8,418 nt of DNA from assembly GCA_030591745.1 (NCBI GenBank), contig JAUVAM010000118.1, forward strand, positions 1 to 8,418. The letters are read 5' to 3'. The stretch is from Deltaproteobacteria bacterium (lineage in GTDB: Bacteria > Myxococcota > B64-G9). Position 1 is the first letter of the stretch. Each line of letters begins with the position of its first letter. The notes beneath the pieces were generated by a model, which saw only the letters and a list, made by a program, of their open reading frames with translations, did no database searches and was not told where the DNA came from. Shown one piece after another: positions 1 to 6,330 of this stretch. A program made the translations under genes and the position numbers.

Positions 1-702
1 GGTGAACACGCCGAGCATGTGGATATCCAGGCCTCGAATAGCCCCCTTGCCACCGTGCGGGGCAACGTACAAATCGTCAACGCCCCCGGCGGCTCCTTGA
101 CCAGCGTGGTGCTGGCCGTGGAAAGCACCTTTGTCGAAAACGCGGCGCGCGGACAGGTGCCGCCCGGCCTGCGCGTCGGAGATGTAAGCGGTGACTTTGT
201 CATCGAAAATGTCCCCGACGGGCGATATGTGGTCTTGGCGGCATTCGAAAACGATGATCTGGTGCGCGATCCGGATCAGACCATCGGGGGCACGCGCATC
301 GTTCACATCGAGGTGCCCGATACCGACCAGGGCACGGACATTGCCCTGCCCGAAGGATTCAAGGTCACCGAGGCCCTGGCCGTGATCGGACCCGGGGCAG
401 ATGGTCTTGAGGAAATCAGCAGCGCCACGCCGACCTTGAGTTGGGCGGATGATTCCAGCGAGTCGGGCTACGAACTCGCTGTTTTTGATTCTTTTGGGGA
501 GGAAATCTGGCGCAGCCAATTGGTGCCGGTCAGCGGCCAGCCCACGGTGGACGTGCCCTACGGGGGCCCGGCCCTGGAGGCCGGCATGGTCTATCAGTTC
601 CGCGCCTGGTCTCAACGGGAGAAAAATGGCCTCATCACCGCCATCAGCGCCACCGAAGACCTGAAGGGCGTCTTTACCATTTCCAGCCAGAATTCGAGGT
701 GA
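1..702 (+). CDS. C-terminal part of a surface-type protein with beta-sandwich domains (5' end outside window)
   Basis: The frame is open from the first base to a TGA at 700-702, so 233 residues of a longer protein are visible. A GTG at 19 could serve as a start, but it has no convincing ribosome binding site and no signal peptide follows, so the true start is probably upstream. The first ~110 visible residues resemble a carboxypeptidase-regulatory or prealbumin-like fold: VRGNVQIVNAPGG, then SGDFVIENVPDGRYVVLAAFEND. The last ~100 residues resemble a fibronectin-III-like sandwich: SATPTLSWADDSSESGYELAVF and later MVYQFRAWSQ. Such domain strings are common in exported, cell-surface or lipoproteins of myxobacteria-like organisms. 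I see no catalytic motif. Neither sub-family can be assigned by eye. The next gene lies 85 bases downstream on the same strand. Confidence 0.8.
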   Translation, partial: GEHAEHVDIQASNSPLATVRGNVQIVNAPGGSLTSVVLAVESTFVENAARGQVPPGLRVGDVSGDFVIENVPDGRYVVLAAFENDDLVRDPDQTIGGTRIVHIEVPDTDQGTDIALPEGFKVTEALAVIGPGADGLEEISSATPTLSWADDSSESGYELAVFDSFGEEIWRSQLVPVSGQPTVDVPYGGPALEAGMVYQFRAWSQREKNGLITAISATEDLKGVFTISSQNSR

Positions 703-772
703 CGACATGTCGATAATGAACCAAATTGTCATACAAGCGCATAGAGACAGAGGTAAGAGGAACCAAGGGGGA

Positions 773-780
773 AAGGAGGT
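773..780 (+). promoter_or_regulatory. Strong Shine-Dalgarno that fixes the start of the 788 gene
   Basis: AAGGAGGT is an eight-base match to the anti-Shine-Dalgarno sequence. It ends 7 bases before GTG 788. Two earlier in-frame ATG codons (707, 716) lack a comparable site. This makes GTG 788 the likely start and leaves 703-787 as a short untranslated leader. That leader includes a 10-bp palindrome, CGACATGTCG, at 703-712. Confidence 0.85.
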
Positions 781-787
781 CCGAAAC

Positions 788-1174
788 GTGAACCTTTCCG
801 CCATCACCAAGGAATTCGTGGAGTTACAAGTGCGATCCGGCTCCGACCTGTCCAGCGCCGAGCGGGACCGTCAGGATCTGCTTCGCAGAGCCCTGATGCT
901 GGGGGGAAAACAAGGCGAGCTTGAACCGGTCACTCCCAACGGCCAAATCAAAGTAAGGCTGGCGGACGGCGAGCGCATCAGCGATCAGCAAATCGATCGA
1001 ATCGATGAAGGCATGTTCGATGCCCGACTGGTCTCGCCGGCGGTCGTCGGAGACCGGCTGATTGTGCTGGTGGAGCCGGGACCGGGCCGCCCCGCCCTGG
1101 CGAGCTACGCCGTGGCCGTGGGTGCCTCGCTGACCGACCCCTTGCTGACTCGTTTCCGCCTGGAAAAATCCTGA
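788..1174 (+). CDS. Hypothetical protein, 128 residues
   Basis: I do not recognise this family. The product starts MNLSAITKEFVELQVRSGSD (GTG read as Met) and ends RFRLEKS. It has no signal peptide, membrane segment, Cys residue or metal motif, so a cytoplasmic location is likely. The N-terminal ~45 residues are charged and probably helical (ERDRQDLLRRALML). The rest looks like alternating strands with Gly/Pro turns (GQIKVRLADGERIS, VGDRLIVLVEPGPGRP). An in-frame start at 707 would give 155 residues, but the extra 27 residues are rich in Arg, Lys and Gln and run across the ribosome binding site, so I reject it. The gene follows a surface-protein gene by 85 bases and converges on the minus-strand amidase gene, with only 4 bases between the stop codons. 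Confidence 0.72.
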   Translation: MNLSAITKEFVELQVRSGSDLSSAERDRQDLLRRALMLGGKQGELEPVTPNGQIKVRLADGERISDQQIDRIDEGMFDARLVSPAVVGDRLIVLVEPGPGRPALASYAVAVGASLTDPLLTRFRLEKS

Positions 1175-1178
1175 GGTT

Positions 1179-3110
1179 CTATTTTCTCGTTTTCGCAAGC
1201 CTGGCCAGCCATAACTGTCCATCTTCCGTCACATAGCTCAGGCGAAGTCCGTCCGCCGACAAACTGGGATGCTGTTCAATAGACGGCGTGCCATGGGTCA
1301 AGGGCTGACAGCCTGGGTCTGTGTCGCTCAAGCGACAAACAAACAGCTCGCCTGCGGTGATACGATGTCCGTCGTCGCGGCTTTGATCAAAGACCAGCAA
1401 GCCGTCATCCGGGCCACCGAAAGCCGGATGGTGCCCGGCTCCCAGGGAAAACAAGCGCCCGTCTTTAAGACGCAACAAATGCAACCCGCTCACCAGGCCC
1501 TCGAAAACCAGATAACGCCCATGGGGAGATAAGCGCGGCGCGAAATAGCGATCCCGGCCGGGATCCAGGCGCTGGCGACCCAGAGGACCGACCATCCAGA
1601 TGGCGTCATCCTCCTGTTCGACCCGCAGGGGCCAGGCAAGCGGCGCTTGGCCAAGCTGTTCGCCATTCAGATCGATCCAGGAGGGCTTGGCCGCAAAAGG
1701 TCGCATGGGATCGCGCAACAAAACCCGACGGCCGTCCGCGCTCCAGTCTGGCTTGAAGCCCACCCGCGGCCCGCGGGCCAAGAGACGAGGTTGCGGCTTT
1801 TCTTCCTCGAGCCTCACCAGGTAAAGCGCATCGAGGCCCATGCTCGCGAACAGAAGCTGCCGTCCGTCCGGCGACAGAACGGGCGCGGTGAAAGCGCCCT
1901 TCAGCAAGGGTGTCGCGTCCTGGATTTCCAAGTCTCCGGCCTTGGCCTGCATGCTCGCCAGGGTGGCAAACAAGATGGCGGCGATGACCAGACGACGCCG
2001 ACCCGCCCAAAGACCCAAACCGGCCGCAAGCATCAACCCGACCATGAGCCCGGAAGAAGAGCCCCCCGAGGCACAATCGCAACCCTCGTCCGGCTCCATG
2101 CTGTGTCCGCCGCCGTCCGTGGCACCCCCATCATCCTGTCCGGCATCGTTTTCTCCGGCATCATTTTCTCCGGCATCCACCTCTCCTGCATCCACACCTG
2201 CATCCGCACCGGCATCCACACCGGCATCCTCTTGCCCCTGCTCGGGGAATAGGCCGACAGAACACCAGACCGTGGCATTGACCGCCACCTGGCAGTTTCT
2301 CGAGTTGGTCTGATAGCCGTCCAGGCTGGCTTGCAAGGTGTATGCACCGGGCGGCAGCGTGAAAGACCACAGGGCGTCGACGCCCTCGGCCAAAGCCGAA
2401 TCCCCGGTCTCCAGCACCGTGACCTGAGCTCCGGCCAGCCGGATGCTCATGTCGTCCGCGCCCTGGCCTTGATCTTCAAAAACGGACCCCCGGGCCGTGC
2501 CCAAGTCCGTTGGGTTTTGTCCATAATGCAATTGAATGGCTCGCAGGTGTGCTGCCGCGGCCTCCTGCAGGTGATCGGGATCAGATAAATACGTGGCGTC
2601 CACCGTGCAGTTGTTCACGAATCCCAGCTCGGACAGGGTGGCCGGCATGGCCGTGGCCGTCAACACGGTGAAGTTGGCGGTCTTGCCACCCCTGTCGGCA
2701 AGACCCCAGGCAATGATCATTTCAGCCTGGATCTTATCCCGCAAATCTATGGCATTGCTGGCTGCGTTGGTGGCGCAGTAGGTTTCAGTGCCGGTGGCCG
2801 GGGTGCCGGCATTGGCGTTGGCGTGGATACTGACGAATCGATCCGCTCCGTTGGCGTTGGCATAATCCGCGCGGCCGGACAAAGGGATGAACACATCCGT
2901 ATCCCGAGTCATGAGCGCGGTAAAGCCCGCCCCTTGCAACAAATCCCGAAGACGCAGCCCTGTATCCAAATTGATGTCTTTTTCATTCAGCCCGCAACCC
3001 ACGGCCCCCGGATCGTCTCCTCCGTGGCCCGGATCAACACAGATGGTCTGGGCGGACAATGCAGTCGGCAGAACCAGCATCCACAAGGCAAAAAAGACTC
3101 GCACGCACAT
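1179..3110 (-). CDS. Secreted N-acetylmuramoyl-L-alanine amidase (Amidase_3) with MYXO-CTERM-like segment, fused to a TolB-like beta-propeller
   Basis: This 643-residue protein probably cleaves the bond between N-acetylmuramic acid and L-Ala in peptidoglycan. A signal peptide (MCVRVFFALWMLVLPTALSA) precedes the Amidase_3 domain (about 22-200). The zinc ligands appear to be H29 (DPGHGG), E43 (GLNEKD) and H96 (SIHANA), with catalytic E161 (LSELGFVNN). A carboxypeptidase-regulatory-like domain (205-290), an Asp-Ala-Gly linker (294-325), the motif G343-C-D-C346, a hydrophobic helix (about 354-370) and R371-R373 follow; that order resembles a MYXO-CTERM sorting tail. Instead of stopping, the frame continues with LVIAAILFATLASMQAKA, which looks like a signal peptide, and ~250 residues with about five PD40/TolB-type blades (VLSPDGRQLLF, DWSADGRRVLL, RLSPHGRYLVF). 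The ATG at 3110 is chosen over an upstream in-frame start at 3284 because the signal peptide begins there and GAGGAGG lies 9 bases upstream. It is either a genuine fusion or two genes joined by a lost stop. Confidence 0.88.
   Translation of the reverse strand: MCVRVFFALWMLVLPTALSAQTICVDPGHGGDDPGAVGCGLNEKDINLDTGLRLRDLLQGAGFTALMTRDTDVFIPLSGRADYANANGADRFVSIHANANAGTPATGTETYCATNAASNAIDLRDKIQAEMIIAWGLADRGGKTANFTVLTATAMPATLSELGFVNNCTVDATYLSDPDHLQEAAAAHLRAIQLHYGQNPTDLGTARGSVFEDQGQGADDMSIRLAGAQVTVLETGDSALAEGVDALWSFTLPPGAYTLQASLDGYQTNSRNCQVAVNATVWCSVGLFPEQGQEDAGVDAGADAGVDAGEVDAGENDAGENDAGQDDGGATDGGGHSMEPDEGCDCASGGSSSGLMVGLMLAAGLGLWAGRRRLVIAAILFATLASMQAKAGDLEIQDATPLLKGAFTAPVLSPDGRQLLFASMGLDALYLVRLEEEKPQPRLLARGPRVGFKPDWSADGRRVLLRDPMRPFAAKPSWIDLNGEQLGQAPLAWPLRVEQEDDAIWMVGPLGRQRLDPGRDRYFAPRLSPHGRYLVFEGLVSGLHLLRLKDGRLFSLGAGHHPAFGGPDDGLLVFDQSRDDGHRITAGELFVCRLSDTDPGCQPLTHGTPSIEQHPSLSADGLRLSYVTEDGQLWLARLAKTRK
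2139..2231 (-). repeat. Asp-Ala-Gly tandem-repeat linker inside the amidase gene
   Basis: Short imperfect tandem repeats encode DAG, VDAG, EVDAG and ENDAG units at residues about 294-325 of the amidase. In DNA the plus strand repeats TCCGGCATC-type units, with a local 15-base period around 2139-2183. The acidic, flexible stretch separates the folded extracellular domains from the MYXO-CTERM-like membrane segment. Such repeats readily vary in copy number between strains. Confidence 0.8.
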
Positions 3111-3114
3111 GATT

Positions 3115-4047
3115 TCAGGCCTCCTCGTCCCCGGCTGTCTGATTCTTACCACTTTTATCGCCCACGCCATCGGATAACTGCACAAAAACCGAGAGCACGA
3201 TGAGGCCGTATCCAAAAATGGCCGCGGGCCGCATGCTCTCTCCCCATGCATAATAGGCAACGACCGCGGCCATGAGCGGCTCACTCAAGGTCAAGGCGGA
3301 GATCCGTCCGGCCTTGATATAGCGCAAAGCATGATTGAACGAAGTATGGCCGATCATGGTGGGCACCAGAGCCATGAGAACAAAACACAACCAAGTTTGC
3401 TCCGAGTAGTCCACCAGGGGCAGACCCATGACCAACAACACCCCGAATGACAAAAGAGCCGCGATGCCATAAATGCCCGTGACATAAGCCCGGTTGTCTA
3501 TCTTGTTCCTGAGCCCCTTGCCCGCCAAAAAGTAAACCGTGAAGAGAACCGAACACAGAAGCGCCATGGCGTCGCCGGCCAGGGCGGCGCTGGAAAGATC
3601 CAGATCGTCTACGCCGATGATGACCACGCCTCCCAGGCCCACGGCGATGGCGATGGCCAGCCGCCAGGATGCCCGCTCTCCATAAATAAGCCAGGCGGCC
3701 GTGGCGGTCAGCACCGGGTTGATGGCGAAAAAAATGGCCGCATTGGCCACCGAGGTCCACTGCACGGCGGTGATCCAGGCAAAAAAATGCAGGGCCAAAG
3801 CCACGCCGGCCAAGACCAACAAGGCCTTCTCCCGACGACTCAAAGTCCACAGTTCCCAAAGTCGCCGACCAGCCAAGGGCGCCAACAACAGGCTTGCCAA
3901 CAAAAGACGCCAAGCCGCGATGGCCACGGGATGCGCATCCCCAATACGGATGATGTTGCCCGACTGACTTGCGGCCACAAGGCCCAGAGCCAAAAAAATC
4001 CATACACTTGGAGAGGGGGACGTTGTTGCGTTATTCTCGTTATTCAT
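3115..4047 (-). CDS. EamA/DMT-family membrane transporter
   Basis: The 310-residue protein has ten predicted membrane helices in two five-helix halves, the usual size and layout of two EamA domains in drug/metabolite transporters. Visible helices include VWIFLALGLVAASQSG, ALLVLAGVALALHFFAW, LAIAIAVGLGGVVIIGV and AAIFGYGLIVLSVFVQL. Typical family signatures are the AAWRLLLASLLL stretch after helix 1, the ANAAIFFAINPVLTA segment, and the SALTLSEPLMAAVVAY segment near the end. The substrate cannot be read from sequence; members export amino acids, metabolites or drugs. The ATG at 4047 gives MNNENNATTSPSP before helix 1. An in-frame start at 4194 would add 49 hydrophilic residues overlapping the divergent GH5 gene, so I reject it. 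No good Shine-Dalgarno precedes 4047, and the start codon lies in the loop of a perfect inverted repeat. The stop is 4 bases before the amidase start, which suggests co-transcription. Confidence 0.88.
   Translation of the reverse strand: MNNENNATTSPSPSVWIFLALGLVAASQSGNIIRIGDAHPVAIAAWRLLLASLLLAPLAGRRLWELWTLSRREKALLVLAGVALALHFFAWITAVQWTSVANAAIFFAINPVLTATAAWLIYGERASWRLAIAIAVGLGGVVIIGVDDLDLSSAALAGDAMALLCSVLFTVYFLAGKGLRNKIDNRAYVTGIYGIAALLSFGVLLVMGLPLVDYSEQTWLCFVLMALVPTMIGHTSFNHALRYIKAGRISALTLSEPLMAAVVAYYAWGESMRPAAIFGYGLIVLSVFVQLSDGVGDKSGKNQTAGDEEA
3120..3126 (-). promoter_or_regulatory. Ribosome binding site of the amidase gene, within the transporter's 3' end
   Basis: Read on the minus strand, GAGGAGG lies 9 bases before ATG 3110. 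It is formed by the last sense codons of the transporter (Asp-Glu-Glu-Ala). It sets the amidase start and suggests translational coupling of the two genes. Confidence 0.8.
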
Positions 4048-4080
4048 TGGAAATGAGAATAACGCAACAACGTCCCCCTC
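4013..4080. repeat. Perfect 26-bp inverted repeat with 16-base loop at the divergent transporter/GH5 junction
   Basis: Arm 4013-4038 is the exact reverse complement of arm 4055-4080. The loop is 4039-4054. The left arm is coding for transporter residues about 4-12, and the transporter ATG (4047-4045, minus) sits in the loop. The right arm lies just upstream of the GH5 ribosome binding site. The octamer GAATAACG occurs twice in tandem on the minus strand (4045-4038 and 4036-4029) and once on the plus strand (4057-4064). No T-tract follows either arm, so a factor-independent terminator is unlikely. It could be an operator for both divergent genes, or an mRNA hairpin that controls transporter translation. 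Function is inferred; the repeat itself is directly visible. Confidence 0.9.
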
Positions 4081-4090
4081 GCTAATAATG

Positions 4091-4095
4091 GGAGG
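4091..4095 (+). promoter_or_regulatory. Ribosome binding site of the GH5 gene
   Basis: GGAGG, extended to GGGAGG by base 4090, lies 8 bases before ATG 4104 and supports that start. The site begins 10 bases after the outer end of the inverted repeat. Confidence 0.8.
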
Positions 4096-4103
4096 AACCT
4101 GCG

Positions 4104-6311
4104 ATGAAAGCTTTCCCGCGAACGCTGTCGTTTCTGCTCGCTTGCTTCTTGCTGCCGTCTTGTATCGATGGAGACGCGCCCTCCCTCGAAGCACGGCCCC
4201 TGACTCGGCTCATCACTGACAGGAGCCATCTGCGGGATGGCTATGGTCGCTATGTCTTGCTGCATGGAGTCAACCTATCCGGCTCCAGCAAGGTGCCCAT
4301 CGCCATCGATGAACAGGGCGTTCCCAGCTATGTGGGCAAGCCCTTTGACTTAGAGGACGCGGATCGCAACCTGAAGCTGATCCGCGACATGGGTTTTGAC
4401 ACCCTGCGGCTTTTGGTGATCTGGGAAGGCATTGAGCCTTCGGCTTCGGGTCAGTATGATCCCGAATATCTGAACTACTTACGCAATGTGGTCATCAAGG
4501 CGGGAGAGTACGGCCTGTATGTCCTCTTGGATATGCATCAAGACATCTTCAGTCGACATCTGCGGGTAAAGTACAACCGCCACCCCAGCTACGGCGAGCC
4601 GGGTTCGGTGGAAAACACGCTTCTGGCCCTGGTACCAAACGAGCAAACCGGACACTACGATGACGTGGTGCAGGGCGACGGCGCCCCTCGCTGGGCGGTT
4701 GAAGCCTGCCTGCAGGAAAAAAATATGGACTCTCCTCACTGGGGTACGCCACGCATCATCAGCGGCCTGGACTTAGATGAGGTCATGAATCTTTTCGACA
4801 TCTACCAACGCTTGCTGGGCGGCGACGAAAACCCCGCCGACGCCGAATGGGCCGTCTATTTTCTCCAGGGCTTGCCGGGCAAGTTCCCGGTCAATGAGAC
4901 ATCTGACCTGCTTCCCTTCTCCTTCTGGGGCGCAAGCATGGCCGCCAGTCTCGACGTGGCCCGATGCTTCGGCTGCATGCTGGCGGGCGACGAGCTCTAT
5001 CCTGAATTGAAAGTCGAGGGCGTGGGCGTCGAAGACTATTTGCAGGCATCCTACGCCCAAGCCTGGCAGCAGGTGGCGGTGCGTATGGCGGATTTGCCCA
5101 ACGTCATCGGCTACGACCTGATGAACGAGCCCTCCGGTAATTTTCTGGTCCTGGCCGCAGCGGCCGGCATGATCCAGGCAGGCGTGGTCGAAGGTGCCCA
5201 GAATGTGCTCGTCGACCTGCTCGGAGACGAACTGGGTCCACAGGTTCACCAGGCGCTCGTGGCGCTGCGCTTGTTGCCGCCGAACACCGAGCCCGAGACC
5301 TTGCGCCTTTGGGGCCTGGAGGGCATGAATCTGCTGGCCGCCATCGGCCTGAACCTCAACTTCGACGAAAACCACTTGCGGCCCTTCTACGAGCGGGTGG
5401 CCGCCTCCATCCTGGAGGTGGATCCAAGGGCGGTCATCTTCATCGAACGGTCGCTAAGCGCGGAAAGTCTCTTCGGCTCAGGCGGCGGCGTGGCCGGTAT
5501 CTGGGAAGACCCCATGCTCAGGCCCGAGGGCGTCGACCATCTGGTGTACGCGCCTCACTGGTACCCGGACATCTACCCCTTGCTGGGCTTCAACCAGCCC
5601 TCGCGCTCCTTTACCGCCGAAGAACAGGCACACCGAGACTACCGGGATGCCCTGGAAAACGCCGCAAGCCTTGCCGACTATTCACTCGGCCATGTGCCCG
5701 TGGTCTTCGGCGAGTTTGGCAGTTATTTTAATTACAACGGCATCGAACAAAGCGTGGCCGACGATTATCTGGTCTCGGCCCAGATTTTGGACAACTACTA
5801 CGAAGCATTCGAGGCCATGTTCATCAGTCGCATCCAATGGTGCTATTCGCCCGAAAACGACCATGCCTCAGGCGATCTCTGGAACCACGAGGACTTTTCC
5901 GTGGTGGATCCGGATCTCAATCCTCGCGGACAGCAGGCTTGGGCCAGGCCCCATGCCCGGGCCCTGGCGGGGTTGCCCATCTCCACCCACTACCATTCTC
6001 CCTTGCACACCTTTGACCTGGGGTCCCGGTCGGTGCCCCCGGTGGGCGAATTCGAGGTCCGCTACGGCAGCCGTGAAACCCAAGCCCCCAGCGAAATCAT
6101 CATCCCCGAAGGCGTCTATCCCGAGGGATTCTTCGTGTGGATTTCCGACGGTCACTGTCACTTCGACGCAGAGCGCCACATCCTGTATCATCTAACCGCT
6201 CGCAATGAACCGGGGCATGAGCACTGGTTGCGCATCCGGCCACCTTTGGATGGCGCACCCGCCGAAGATTGGCGATACTTCTTCGATGGCGATCGGGTTC
6301 TGACCCGCTAG
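4104..6311 (+). CDS. Endoglycoceramidase-like glycoside hydrolase family 5 lipoprotein
   Basis: The 735-residue product begins with a lipoprotein signal, MKAFPRTLSFLLACFLLPSC, with lipobox LPSC and lipidated C20. The GH5 barrel starts near residue 50 (YVLLHGVNLSGSSK). Endoglycoceramidase-type landmarks include TLRLLVIWEGIEPS, LLDMHQDIFS (H145), GDGAPRWA, YDLMNEP with probable acid/base E342, YAPHWYP, and GEFG with probable nucleophile E537. Residues about 620-735 resemble the C-terminal beta-sandwich of that group (EFEVRYGSRETQAPSEIIIP, then VYPEGFFVWISDG). Known relatives release the intact glycan from ceramide of glycosphingolipids; activity here on that or another lipid-linked beta-glycoside is inferred. 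It is much longer than the roughly 490-residue actinobacterial enzymes, with extra sequence between H145 and E342 (including C288-x-x-C291) and at about 346-427. The lipid anchor suggests an envelope or surface location. It heads a tight plus-strand gene run. Confidence 0.87.
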   Translation: MKAFPRTLSFLLACFLLPSCIDGDAPSLEARPLTRLITDRSHLRDGYGRYVLLHGVNLSGSSKVPIAIDEQGVPSYVGKPFDLEDADRNLKLIRDMGFDTLRLLVIWEGIEPSASGQYDPEYLNYLRNVVIKAGEYGLYVLLDMHQDIFSRHLRVKYNRHPSYGEPGSVENTLLALVPNEQTGHYDDVVQGDGAPRWAVEACLQEKNMDSPHWGTPRIISGLDLDEVMNLFDIYQRLLGGDENPADAEWAVYFLQGLPGKFPVNETSDLLPFSFWGASMAASLDVARCFGCMLAGDELYPELKVEGVGVEDYLQASYAQAWQQVAVRMADLPNVIGYDLMNEPSGNFLVLAAAAGMIQAGVVEGAQNVLVDLLGDELGPQVHQALVALRLLPPNTEPETLRLWGLEGMNLLAAIGLNLNFDENHLRPFYERVAASILEVDPRAVIFIERSLSAESLFGSGGGVAGIWEDPMLRPEGVDHLVYAPHWYPDIYPLLGFNQPSRSFTAEEQAHRDYRDALENAASLADYSLGHVPVVFGEFGSYFNYNGIEQSVADDYLVSAQILDNYYEAFEAMFISRIQWCYSPENDHASGDLWNHEDFSVVDPDLNPRGQQAWARPHARALAGLPISTHYHSPLHTFDLGSRSVPPVGEFEVRYGSRETQAPSEIIIPEGVYPEGFFVWISDGHCHFDAERHILYHLTARNEPGHEHWLRIRPPLDGAPAEDWRYFFDGDRVLTR

Positions 6312-6317
6312 GAAAAT

Positions 6318-6323
6318 GGGAGG
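6318..6323 (+). promoter_or_regulatory. Ribosome binding site selecting ATG 6331
   Basis: GGGAGG sits 7 bases before ATG 6331. The in-frame ATG at 6316 overlaps this site and has only a weak GGA upstream. The later start also gives a cleaner signal peptide. Confidence 0.75.
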
Positions 6324-6330
6324 CAAAATC

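Noticed and set aside
726..754. Possible promoter with TTGTCA before the 788 gene
   Set aside because: No acceptable -10 hexamer is found at 16-18 bases spacing.
1172..1215. Possible terminator between the convergent genes
   Set aside because: Only 4 bases separate the stops, and no stem followed by a T-run is visible on either strand.
1647..2313. Plus-strand open frames opposite the amidase linker and propeller
   Set aside because: They are Pro/Ser/Ala-rich and repetitive because they read the antisense of the Asp-Ala-Gly repeat. No independent coding evidence.
3281..4003. 240-codon minus-strand open frame overlapping the transporter in another frame
   Set aside because: It is Gly/His/Arg-rich out-of-frame translation of a gene whose ten helices are clear in the main frame.
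4029..4064. Possible Fur-type operator (AATGAGAAT and related half sites)
   Set aside because: Only partial half-site similarity is visible, without a proper 7-1-7 palindrome, and none of the neighbouring genes is clearly iron-related.
4053..4085. Ten-codon plus-strand frame (MRITQQRPPR) in the right arm of the inverted repeat, possible leader peptide
   Set aside because: There is no properly spaced ribosome binding site, and the frame is just the opposite reading of the repeated arm.
4773..5375. 200-codon minus-strand open frame inside the GH5 gene
   Set aside because: The plus strand here encodes recognisable endoglycoceramidase motifs. The antisense product has no recognisable domain.
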